A stretch of DNA of 64,000 bases from the NCBI GenBank assembly GCA_949775045.1, contig OX459095.1, positions 25,297,278 through 25,361,277 on the forward strand, given 5' to 3'. This document shows positions 35,301 to 42,625 of this stretch, one piece after another. Origin of the DNA: Metridium senile. Lineage: Eukaryota > Cnidaria > Anthozoa > Actiniaria > Metridiidae. Positions within the stretch are counted from its first letter, which is position 1. Every line of letters starts with the position of its first letter. The translations under genes were made by a program, and so were the position numbers. The notes below the pieces were generated by a model. It worked only from the letters and a program-made list of their open reading frames with translations. It did not search any database and was not told the origin of the DNA.

Positions 35301-38032
35301 CTGGTTTAGATGCTATAAACAAAGGAATAGACATGTTTGCTGACGAGGAAACCAAAAAGATGGCAGGTTCAGTATTAGATACTGTTAGAAGTGGAGCACA
35401 AGCACTACAAAGTAGGGATGGACAAGCCATTATGAATACTGGTTTAGATGTTATAAACAAAGGAATAGACATGTTTGCTGACGATGAAACCAAAAAGGTC
35501 GCAGGTTTCGCATTCGATAGTGTTAGAAGTGGAGTACAAGCATTCCAAAGCAAGGAGAGACAAGCCATTGTAAATACTGGTTTAGATACATTAAACAAAG
35601 GAATGGACATGTTTGCTGACGATGAAACCAAAAAGATGGCAGGTTTCGCATTCGATACTGTTAGAAGTGGAGCACAAGCACTACAAAGTAGGGATGGACA
35701 AGCCATTATGAATACTGGTTTAGATGCTATAAACAAAGGAATCGACATGTTTGCTGACGATGAAACCAAAAAGATGGCAGGTTTTGCATTCAATACTGTT
35801 AGAAGTGGAGCACAAGCACTACAAAGTAAGGATACACAAGCCATTATGAATACTGGTTTAGATACATTAAACAAAGGAATGGACATGTTTGCTGACGAAG
35901 AGACCCAAAAGATGGCAGGTTCAGTATTCGATACTGTTAGAAGTGGAGCACAGTCACTACAAAGTAGGGATGGACAAGCCATTGTGAATATTGGTTTAGA
36001 TACTATAAACAAAGGAATAGACATGTTTGCTGGCGATGAGACCAAAAAGATGGCAGGTTCAGTATTCGATACTGTTAGAAGTGGAGCACAGGCACTACAA
36101 AGTAGGGATGGACAAGCCATTATGAATACTGGTTTAGATACTATAAACAAAGGAATGGACATGTTTGCTGGCGATGAGACCAAAAAGATGGCAGGTTTAG
36201 TATTCGATACTGTTAGAAGTGGAGCACAAGCACTACAAAGTAAGGACGGACAAGCCATTATGAATACTGGTTTAGATACTATAAACAAAGGAATAGACAT
36301 GTTTGCTGGCGATGAGACCAAAAAGATGTCAGGTTCAGTATTCGATACTGTTAGAAGTGGAGCACAAGCACTACAAAGTAAGGATGGACAAGCCATTGTA
36401 AATACTGGTTTAGATACTATAAACAGAGGAGAGGGCTTGTTTGCTGACGAGAAAACCAAAAAGAGGGCAGGTTTCCTATCCGATACTGTTAGAGATAGAG
36501 TACAAGCATTCCAAAGCAAGGATGGAAAAGCCATTGTAAATACTGGTTTCGATACATTAAACGAAGGAATGGACATGTTTGCTGACGATGAAACCAAAAA
36601 GACGGCAGGTTTCCTATGGGATACTGTTAGAAGTGTAGCACAGTCATTACAAAGTAAGGAAAGACAAGTCATTATGAATACTGGTTTAGATACTATAAAC
36701 AGAGGAGAGGACTTGTTTGCTGACGAGAAAACCAAAAAGAGGGCAGGTTTCCTATCCGATACTGTAAGAGATAGAGTACAAGCATTCCAAAGCAAGGATG
36801 GAAAAGCCATTGTAAATACTGGTTTCGATACATTAAACGAAGGAATGGACATGTTTGCTGACGATGAAACCAAAAAGACGGCAGGTTTCCTATGGGATAC
36901 TGTTAGAAGTGGAGCACAGTCGTTACAAAGTAAGGATGGACAAGCCATTGTGAATACTGGTTTTGGTAGCATGAGAAAAGGAGTAAAGCCTTTTGCAGAG
37001 AGCGAGAAGAACACCTATAGACCTTCCTCATACTGTGAGAGTGAAACTATTCAAAGAAAATATGGACGGAATAAGTTGAATAGTGCATCATGTATGAGAA
37101 AAGAAGAAGAAGAAGTGGACAAGTATATAAAACCAAGAGAGAACGAGAAGAAATCCTACAGACCTTCCTCATACTGTGAAAGTGAAACTTTTCAAAGAAA
37201 ATATGGACGGAATAAGGCGAATAGTTCTTCAAGTATGGGGAAAGAAGAAGAAGTGCACAAGTATATAAAACCGAGAGAGAACGGGAAGAAATCCTACAGA
37301 CCTTCCTCATACTGTGAAAGTGAAACTTTTCAAAGAAAATATGGACGAAATAAGTTTAATAATGCCTCATGTATGAAAAAAGAAGAAGAAGAAGTGGACA
37401 AGTATATAAAACCAAGAGAGAACGAGAAGAAATCCTACAGACCTTCCTCATACTGCGAAAGTGAAACTATTCAAAGAAAATATGGAGAGAGTAAGTTGAA
37501 TAGTGCATCATGTATGAGAAAAGAAGAAGAAGAAGTGGACAAGTATATAAAACCAAGAGAGAACGAGAAGAAATCCTACAGACCTTCCTCATACCGTGAA
37601 AGTGAAACTATTCAAAGAAAATATGGAGAGAGTAAGTTGAATAATGCATCATGTATGAAAAAAGAAGAAGAAGAAGTGGACAAGTATATAAAACCAAGAG
37701 AGAACGAGAAGAAATCCTACAGACCTTCTTCATACTGCGAAAGTGAAACTATTCAAAGAAAATATGGACGAAATAAGTTGAATAGTGCATCATGTATGAG
37801 AAAAGAAGAAGAAGAAGAAGAAGAAGTGGACAAGTATATAAAACCAAGAGAGAACGAGAAGAAATCCTACAGACCTTCCTCATACTGTGAAAGTGAAACT
37901 ATTCAAAGAAAATATGGACGGAATAAGGCGAATAGTTCTTCAAGTATGGTGAAAGAAGAAGAAGTGGACAAGTATATAAAACCGAGAGAGAACGAGAAGA
38001 AATCCTACAGACCAATATCATGGACGGAATAA
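29342..38032 (+). CDS. Giant SecA-type ATPase/helicase-fold protein with repeat arrays
   Basis: One uninterrupted 2896-codon frame without introns. The ATG at 29342 is chosen because it gives MGSSQSC, an N-myristoylation consensus, followed by paired CxxC motifs (C7/C10 and C54/C57), a possible zinc site. Residues about 62-425 are an E/R/Q-rich repeat array predicted to be a long single helix or coiled coil. Residues about 545-1215 are a SecA-like motor: Walker A KTGEGKS (619-625), DEVDSM (724-729), LSGTLG (about 1024), TNIAGRGTDI (1144-1153) and NQVFGRCARKGQPG (about 1181-1194). A TPR-like segment follows (about 1324-1400), then hydrophobic stretches (about 1506-1585) that could enter a membrane, then helical sequence. 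The end has a 46-residue repeat array (about 1891-2540) and a 46-50-residue RPSSYCESE array. SecA drives bacterial protein export with SecYEG; animals lack that route, so its role is unknown. Bacterial origin by ancient transfer is an inference. Confidence 0.9.
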   Translation: MGSSQSCVDCTRAVPTGVKWFYWALFRSDGRANCIYKFFSSNTWIKLGDSGYLCPYCLDRRVENERREEENRRRRREEEQRRIAEEQRRRRETEQRSRVEEQRRRAEEQRRRAEEQRKREEQRRIAEEQRKREEQRRIAEEQRRREEQRRRAEEQRKREEQRRIAEEQRRREEQRRIAEEQRRREEQRRRVEEQRRREEQRRRTEEQRKREEQRRIAEEQRKREEQRRREEEQRKREEQRRIAEEQRRREEEQRKRKEQRRIAEEQRKREEQRRRAEEQRKREEQRRIAEEQRKREEQRRREEEQRKREEQRRIAEEQRRREEDQKTRKEQRRIAEEQRKREEQRRIAEEQRKREEQRRIAEEQRKREEQRRIAEEQRKREEQRRIAEEQRRREAEQRRKEEEEQRKREEQRRRKREENEETENPIKTKTEKDNILNSWIMKEKMASRLEHSYIAHQTKTFDENTNPSNTDLDFLPVTLNEVQNKDDDDDVIKGRSQWASMPFTGRSQVDSKASNKGKRAEDITKEIEYLCESDAFKINIIVRIIVANLKSSSDWRRPDPLVLQNILKEDYSHPQIDACIAAICREVKSTQGYWPRNTQLVSLCLLIKSFKEGHLLEIKTGEGKSCIIAMFAVLLAMSGRSVDIVTSSPILAVRDCEKWRTFYKNFEIGVDCNLIPKENEDRLECYKRTVVYGTVGSFASDILRQEFLMEDVRGDRKFDAVIVDEVDSMLLDQSINFTYLSSPAPGMHHIQPILLMIWNEVIRHPKVRTDLGQYLFVGKPEPFHVVLSKEKDFGNPLNILCHLERGGVLRKGFTKDVQEEVFVDQNEKSLFQSEMNKEKMLQCLQWVESNFAISIEIFEMHDESTIYKVNGSQIGKPAHLQLLVVGEGLVCVLYQDKKTLCELIKTKIEKILGLITGSQNEECRYEFPSYLSEFSRNRLPQWITNAFLALSMREGREYLIKDQEIVPVDFESTGVVEVNTKWGDGLHQFLELKHQKKLSQMTLVTNFMSNQAFFKRYQGKLFGLSGTLGVESELAFLQRYYGLSYLRIPTYLKKRFSEKPGILCSNKDEWLKCIQKEVEKHTSDALPGKKGAVLIICEDINTAKEMEDLLTTQKAGSITMFTENEEKEKFEEKKFSGGDIIIATNIAGRGTDIEIHESVVNTTGGLFVLVTFLPSNSRVENQVFGRCARKGQPGSAQLVINKECLPLYLKIEPFSDILELKRIREENAKLRQNDNENALSDSTIPKENLFSSYCQFIKDTDKELKDTPEFEMKILLNSMHEFWGLWLKMNCEDLNKDAFEELEQRLKKSLQKAKGQVMNKTSPCANLYHIIKFANERLIKEEFEEAQSLYTKAIETDKTWAAVAYYNRAYCSLLQRKGGYMEAAISDLNKAKNGFLKFREEVILSISLLSILPKNTKSADESTTKSQFDTRGQILSFYEENIDEALKKLSELKEAKKDAKAKGRNALTIALGDDKFCKKLDSELHVFWDLGLTDVVTIEEKCAFNWKAALVVVLGVLQITVGVFAVACSSGLLTTVGWSLVTEGINDIWTGALALYKGDQNFVKSWAIGKAASIAISIATFGFGQVKSALEGANGFKSALTAAKGKIKTAGKEMWTAMKEIPEIISSKSFPAAMANTSKEVAVYAGKELLMRGSKHVLESVNKQLKTNFEHETRMLLKKELHKAMGSKGEYRDSLDKFIFYHSFQKDTEKKEISDVFMKIHQNLLESTNSIGQLRGILHGCVKTLLKVVKSKMEKSNPGMFERSLSSILNIIDTCQKQSSIKVETYVSAYFQKVDKALKNIYANEFKDILESDIMSKATVISDVKQFLTRKIEDQLFQLIQDSFECTFDGLVIEKLQNAVDGMVSQFSDDNGVGKHVLQNIFSISEKRPHAIMNTGLDAINKGIDMFADDETKKMAGSVLDTVRSGAQALQSRDGQAIMNTGLDAINKGIDMFADDETKKMAGFAFNTVRSGAQALQSKDRQAIMNTGLDAINKGIDMFADEETKKMAGSVLDTVRSGAQALQSRDGQAIMNTGLDVINKGIDMFADDETKKVAGFAFDSVRSGVQAFQSKERQAIVNTGLDTLNKGMDMFADDETKKMAGFAFDTVRSGAQALQSRDGQAIMNTGLDAINKGIDMFADDETKKMAGFAFNTVRSGAQALQSKDTQAIMNTGLDTLNKGMDMFADEETQKMAGSVFDTVRSGAQSLQSRDGQAIVNIGLDTINKGIDMFAGDETKKMAGSVFDTVRSGAQALQSRDGQAIMNTGLDTINKGMDMFAGDETKKMAGLVFDTVRSGAQALQSKDGQAIMNTGLDTINKGIDMFAGDETKKMSGSVFDTVRSGAQALQSKDGQAIVNTGLDTINRGEGLFADEKTKKRAGFLSDTVRDRVQAFQSKDGKAIVNTGFDTLNEGMDMFADDETKKTAGFLWDTVRSVAQSLQSKERQVIMNTGLDTINRGEDLFADEKTKKRAGFLSDTVRDRVQAFQSKDGKAIVNTGFDTLNEGMDMFADDETKKTAGFLWDTVRSGAQSLQSKDGQAIVNTGFGSMRKGVKPFAESEKNTYRPSSYCESETIQRKYGRNKLNSASCMRKEEEEVDKYIKPRENEKKSYRPSSYCESETFQRKYGRNKANSSSSMGKEEEVHKYIKPRENGKKSYRPSSYCESETFQRKYGRNKFNNASCMKKEEEEVDKYIKPRENEKKSYRPSSYCESETIQRKYGESKLNSASCMRKEEEEVDKYIKPRENEKKSYRPSSYRESETIQRKYGESKLNNASCMKKEEEEVDKYIKPRENEKKSYRPSSYCESETIQRKYGRNKLNSASCMRKEEEEEEEVDKYIKPRENEKKSYRPSSYCESETIQRKYGRNKANSSSSMVKEEEVDKYIKPRENEKKSYRPISWTE
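29520..30600 (+). repeat. E/R/Q-rich coding tandem array in the SecA-like gene
   Basis: Imperfect coding units such as EEQRKREEQRRIA and EEQRRREEQRRIA (13-14 residues each) run for about 360 residues. Alternating acidic and basic residues suggest a stable single alpha-helix or coiled coil. The purine-only DNA makes long frames on the opposite strand, which are artefacts. Confidence 0.95.
35012..36943 (+). repeat. 14 tandem 138-bp (46-residue) coding repeats
   Basis: Fourteen complete units, spaced exactly 138 bp, each start near the AIMNTGLDAINKG motif and continue through MFADDETKKMAG and DTVRSGAQALQS. A partial fifteenth runs into the next array (36944 onward). Units are very similar at DNA level, with two alternating sub-types near the 3' end (INRGEGLFADEKTKKRAG and LNEGMDMFADDETKKTAG). 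All length changes keep the frame. The pattern suggests amphipathic helix pairs. Confidence 0.97.
37016..38032 (+). repeat. C-terminal 46-50-residue coding repeats
   Basis: Seven full units begin at about 37016, 37157, 37295, 37436, 37577, 37718 and 37868. Each has YRPSSYCESETIQRKYG, a CM-K run of glutamates of variable length, and DKYIKPREN. The last unit (38006) is cut by a deletion of about 33-36 bp that fuses CAGACC to ATATCATGGACGG. This shifts the frame and creates the stop at 38030-38032. Confidence 0.93.
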
Positions 38033-38207
38033 GTTGAATAGTGCATCATGTATGAAAAAAGAAGAAGTGGACAAGTATATAAAACCAAGAGAGAACGAGA
38101 AGAAATCCTACAGACCTTCCTCATACTACGAAAGTGAAACTTTTCAAAGACAATAGGGACGAAATAAGTTTAATAATGCCTCATGTATGAAAAAAGAAGA
38201 AGAAGAA
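38033..38207 (+). pseudogene. Out-of-frame continuation of the C-terminal repeat array
   Basis: The DNA repeat continues past the stop codon (GACAAGTATATAAAACCAAG, TCCTACAGACCTTCCTCATA) for more than one unit. An added stop occurs (CAAAGACAATAGGGAC). This is former coding sequence that is now 3' UTR or decayed. It is interrupted at 38207 by an inverted-repeat element and resumes at 38900. Confidence 0.9.
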
Positions 38208-38899
38208 CTCAAGTATGTTAAGGCCTTGGTTTTTCGTTGTGAAAAGACCCCCCGCCAATAATTAAGATGTTGGCTTCGTACTTTCAAGATATTCGCTAGT
38301 TTTCAAAGAAAATCGCTGTGGATGTTAATATCAGAGTCCTTAATGTTTTAGTGCTGATTTTTACGAGGTCACGTGGTATATGACGTCATAATAGCAAGAA
38401 AATACTCAAAGTTTATGCGGTCGTGAGTTTAAGATAAAGATAAAAACGAAAAGCCAAAAGTTGATAAGTAATAGATGACAAATAATTTCACGTTTGGAGA
38501 ACTTGAATTCGATAGCTTGGTAGGGAGATATAAGGGGATTTTGAATAAGAATTATGGTCACGTGACCTGTTTTACAAAATATCTCCTTAACAGTAAGTGA
38601 TAACCAGATTCTCCAAGCACAGTCCTGTAGAAACCTTGTAGAGAAGTACATTTAATGTATAAGTTTGTTTTACCTATTCAAACTCGCGACCGCATTTTCA
38701 AAGGAAAAACGAAATCCCTTATCCATCTAAACTAGTCACGTGACCACCCTTAGATCAAAATTACAAATTAAGGATGAGCAGTAGTCCGAGATCTATTAAT
38801 GTACCAAGTTTTATTAAAATCAGATGAGTTTTGTGGCAATGACAAATAAAAACGTTTTTTCGTGAAACACGGCTAAAACCAGGCCTTAACATACTTGAG
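38208..38899. mobile_element. 692-bp non-autonomous element with CTCAAGTATGTTAAGGCC ends
   Basis: The left end CTCAAGTATGTTAAGGCC and the right end GGCCTTAACATACTTGAG are exact complements, with partial pairing inward (TTGGTTTTT / AAAACCA). It sits inside a GAAGAAGAA-GTGGACAAG repeat unit, so the empty site is known from neighbouring units. The target duplication is at most two or three bases (AA is possible). No transposase frame. Confidence 0.88.
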
Positions 38900-39259
38900 A
38901 AGTGGACAAGTATATAAAACCAAGAGAGAACGAGAAGAAATCCTACAGACCTTCCTCATACTGTGAAAGTGAAACTATTCAAAGAAAATATGGAGAGAGT
39001 AAGTTGAATAGTGCATCATGTATGAGAAAAGAAGAAGAAGAAGTGGACAAGTAAATAAAACCAAGAGAGAACGAGAAGAAATCCTACAGACCTTCCTCAT
39101 ACTGTGAAAGTGAAACTATTCAAAGAAAATATGGAGAGAGTAAGTTGAATAGTGCCTCATGTATGGGGAAACAAGAAGTGGACAAGTATATAAAACCAGT
39201 TTGTAATAGAGAAGAAGAAAGCCATGTGTGTTGGTCTGCATTCGAAACACCTCAACAAT
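38900..39259 (+). pseudogene. Decayed C-terminal repeats and tail of the SecA-like gene
   Basis: About two more repeat units (AAGTGGACAAGTATATAAAA, CAGACCTTCCTCATACTGTG) with an in-frame stop (GACAAGTAAATAAAACC near 39050). They lead into a non-repeat tail (AGCCATGTGTGTTGGTCTGC) that is interrupted at 39260 by the Mutator-like element. Its likely continuation is at 40837. Confidence 0.8.
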
Positions 39260-40836
39260 GAGTTGCACTAAATGTCGTGGGTCGTGGGTCGTGGGTACGA
39301 AGTCGTGGGTCGTGGGTAAAGTCGTGGGTACCAAAAATTATTCAAAATCACATAAAAATCACATAGAAATAAAGAGAAACATGTAAATACTCAAAAGATA
39401 CAAGTATCCGTGCAGAAACATTAAATAATAACAAACGAAGTAAAATAAACAATCTGCAACGTATTAATAATTTTATTGACATTTTGTCATATAAAATAAT
39501 TTGTATCTAGAGCAGTGATGTCTATAAAAAAATATTTAAAATTCGTGCTGTAGCGGTCATGCCGTGCGGCGACCCGCTCTATTCAATAATATTCATTTCC
39601 GCGTCAAAACCTATCAATGATTTGTTCGTGAACCGATAACAGCGAAACAACAGTACATCATATTAATTCTCTAAAAGTGTACATTGGACCCGGTCCAAAG
39701 TTTATAAATATATATATTTACACACTCGATTTCAGAAACGTTGCCGGTATAGAGTGCATTTATTATATCCGTGAAACACTTTGCATGTAAGAAATTGCAC
39801 AAAATTGCACTAATTAAACAATAGAAGACAAAGGATTTTGTACTAATTTTCACGATTTTGTTAGCAAACTATAGTGAATGCACTCTACAATTAGAGTGGT
39901 TTTCATTAACCCGTGAAACAAAGTGTAATAGGGAAAGAGTAATAAAGTGTATTAATGTGTAATAGTACTATTGAACAAATGTTTATAAAACACAAAGTAA
40001 AGTTAAAGTGTAATAAAGCATATTACGCTAAAGTGTGTTTCACGGGTTAATGAAAACCACTCTATACAAATATGCAAATAGTGTTTTTCATAAGCCCGTG
40101 AAACAAACTTTAGCCTTTTTCGTTTGTTTTCTATTGTTTGAATTTGACTATTACACTCTAATTAGTACACTTTGTTTCACGAATCAATAAAACCACTCTA
40201 TATAATTAGATGCAAAAGCAGATGCAAGCACATTTAACTCGCAAAATCAACTGTTTTGTAATCTATAAGAGCAAATAGACAAGAAAAATATACTTCAATA
40301 CTTCTTGGGTGGAGTAAATGATAAATAAAGTGAGTTTTCTCTTTGACAACTCATTAAATCTATTGAATAAATTAGGTATTTGTATGAATGTATATACTAC
40401 AACGATTCTGCAATCGAGTGTATTATATACATGGGGACATATTACAATGAGGTGAAAAAAATGCAAGCTCCCATAATCCCATGTTAAACTAGTTGTTTAG
40501 TAAAAAAAATAGAAAAAAATATAATATGATATGGAATCTGGAACAATAAATCGCCTTGAACTACTGATGAGTACTCTAAAAACCCATTCTACAAAATTGA
40601 ATTGAATACAGTTGAAGGTAGTCCGGCTAACTTTTAGTTGATGAAATACGGTGTTTATTTTACTTCGATAGTTATTATTTAATGTTTCTGCACGGATACT
40701 TGTATCTTTTGAGTATTTACATGTTTCTCTTTATTTCTATGTGATTTTTATGTGATTTTGAATAATTTTTGGTACCCACGACTTTACCCACGACTTCGTA
40801 CCCACGACCCACGACCCACGACATTTAGTGCAACTC
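39260..40836. mobile_element. Non-autonomous Mutator-like element, long TIRs, 9-bp target duplication
   Basis: TIRs of about 185-190 bp (39260-39450 and 40653-40836) start GAGTTGCACTAAATGTCG and end CGACATTTAGTGCAACTC. They contain repeated GTCGTGGGT sub-terminal motifs and are near-identical. CTCAACAAT occurs directly on both sides (39251-39259 and 40837-40845) as a 9-bp target duplication, the length typical of MULEs. There is no transposase frame. The interior contains nested hairpins with TTCATTAACCCGTGAAAC / GTTTCACGGGTTAATGAA (39902-40055) and a diverged third copy near 40088-40200. Confidence 0.9.
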
Positions 40837-41019
40837 CTCAACAATCAATCAGGACGACTCGAAGGAACATGGAAGAAGCTCGTTAACTCGCAAGGAGAAA
40901 AATTGCACATTTTGATTTTCTACTTGGAACTTGATGAAAATCTAGCAAAGCATTTAGTATTTAATACAAATGGATTTAGCATTTGCAAAATTAGACAGGC
41001 AGCAGAATGTAGCTGGTAA
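40837..41019 (+). pseudogene. Stranded 3' end of the SecA-like gene
   Basis: Directly after the Mutator-like element an open frame reads LNNQSGRLEGTWKKLVNSQG and ends FSICKIRQAAECSW before TAA (41017-41019). Removing the element and one target copy joins this to 39259, and the frame then extends upstream through KKKAMCVGLHSKH. It is probably the ancestral C-terminus of the SecA-like protein, no longer reached by the main frame. Splicing out of the inserted DNA is possible but unproven. Confidence 0.55.
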
Positions 41020-41104
41020 AGAAATGAGCAACTAGTATCAAAATATGTTGGAATAAAGCAACTTCACCTAATGATGTTAAACAAAACTAAAGACGTTAGC
41101 ACTA

Positions 41105-41340
41105 AGGGGTGGACCATTTGACTTTTGAGGGGGGGTGGATGATTTTGTCCGTGCAGGAAATTTTTTTTAGCCCGCTGGCATGTGCACGCAATTTATTTTA
41201 TAGAAAATCAAAGATTTCAGTGGCAGTCAGTGGAAATTTTGGCTTGCAGGATTTTTTTTTCGGCCCTTCGGGCCGTGCAGGAAATTTTTTTTTCAAAATC
41301 ATCCACCCCCCCCCCCTCCAAAGTTAAATGGTCCACCCCT
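41105..41340. repeat. MITE with AGGGGTGGACCATTT ends
   Basis: Left AGGGGTGGACCATTTGACTT and right AAGTTAAATGGTCCACCCCT, then GGGTGGATGATTTTG / CAAAATCATCCACCC. The centre has two AGGAAATTTTTTTT-type blocks and a GGCCCTTCGGGCC hairpin. No coding capacity. Confidence 0.88.
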
Positions 41341-42016
41341 AATAAGTGTTCGATGACAGTGGTGTACGTTAAGTCTGGCCAGTTTTGCCTGTCCAACTTA
41401 CCCCGGCCATGTAGATACTAATTAAGGAAGAAATACTACGACGATGCTGAATACTTTTGCATGACTTCAGTAAAATCGGGTGAGTTTAAAAATAGATTAA
41501 TTAAATTGTATGTTAAAACTTTCCAATTTTATCATTAATACCTACCCGAAACAACATCTGTGTGGTTCTAAGTCAGGATACGGATATGACTGATCAAAGT
41601 CAAAGAATGGTTATTCACAGTCCGAATGAGAATTTAGCCTGTTGTAGGGTTTGCGGTCGAGATTTGACGGTTTGTGATTGAAAACATTATATATATTATA
41701 TGAAAGTAGGCCTTCGGAATAAAGATTGTTTTTAAAGAGTAATTATGCCTTGCTTTTTGAACAAGCCATTGACAATTTGTTTTTCCTTCTCGGTTTAGCC
41801 TGGTGTCTCAGCAAATCCAAGTTTTCTAAAAATATAGCTGATGAGGGACGCTGAACGAGGATTGGTTGTCTTGTTATTCACGCGGTGGTTCTCAGGTATA
41901 ACTTTATTTTATGTCTTTCGTTATTACAATGCACCAGGGGGAGAGGGTTGGGGTGGAATCATACCTACGTAATCGCCCTTATCTTTTAGGTGGCATCCAA
42001 TTCTCCCTCTACTAAT
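41341..42016. other. Intergenic DNA, nothing recognised
   Basis: No coding segment, repeat array or RNA gene could be supported in this interval. Confidence 0.4.
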
Positions 42017-42280
42017 CAGGGACGGATCTAGGGGGTGTCCCTAGTGGCACCGGACATCCCCTAACACCGCAATTACCCCTATTTTATTTAAGACATTTAG
42101 GAACCGGACATCTCTAACACCACAAGAGCCATAATAACTACACGATACGTCAACCTTTCAATTTTATTGAATTTTTGAAATTTCGGGATAATGGAGCCAT
42201 CATTAGGACTGAATAAACGTTACAAGAGCCCTTCATTTGCCATTGGGACACCCCCTGACAAATTTCTAGATCCACCCCTG
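42017..42280. repeat. MITE with CAGGGACGGATCTAGGGG ends
   Basis: Left CAGGGACGGATCTAGGGGGT with GTCCC, and right GGGACACCCCCTGACAAATT ... TAGATCCACCCCTG, pair as imperfect inverted repeats. CTAAT flanks both sides within a base or two (42012 and 42281), a possible target duplication. Confidence 0.75.
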
Positions 42281-42351
42281 CTAATTGTAGTGTACTAAGA
42301 TGCATTTTAGGACCCATTTCATTCGGTTTGTTTATATGAGCATTCCTCTGC

Positions 42352-42625
42352 ATACAGCTATTTCAAAAACAGGCTGGTGAAGATTGTGTTGCATGTTGCT
42401 TGTTACATGTTGCTTACCAAGCTTCTAATGTATCATATTCATGTGCAAATATTGTCAGCACAGACGACAATATACAGGGAAAGGGTGCATACAGTTTGGG
42501 AAAATCCCATACTATTTTGACCTTTTGCTGCTTGGACTCACATCACCCATAGTGCATTGCGAGCTTGGTATGCAGCATACAACAAACCACAAAACCTTCA
42601 CTAACCTTTTTAGAATAGCTGTATA
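42352..42625. repeat. Second MITE of the ATACAGCTATTTC family
   Basis: The left end ATACAGCTATTTCAAAAACA and the right end TTTTTAGAATAGCTGTAT match the ends of the element at 11766-12033. The interior differs (TTGCATGTTGCTTG motifs). Confidence 0.75.

Noticed and set aside
35008..37014. 668-codon open frame on the - strand
   Set aside because: It is the mirror of the 138-bp coding repeats: one stop-free unit in this frame gives a long frame by repetition. The + strand frame continues through conserved SecA motifs, the - strand one shows no known domain.
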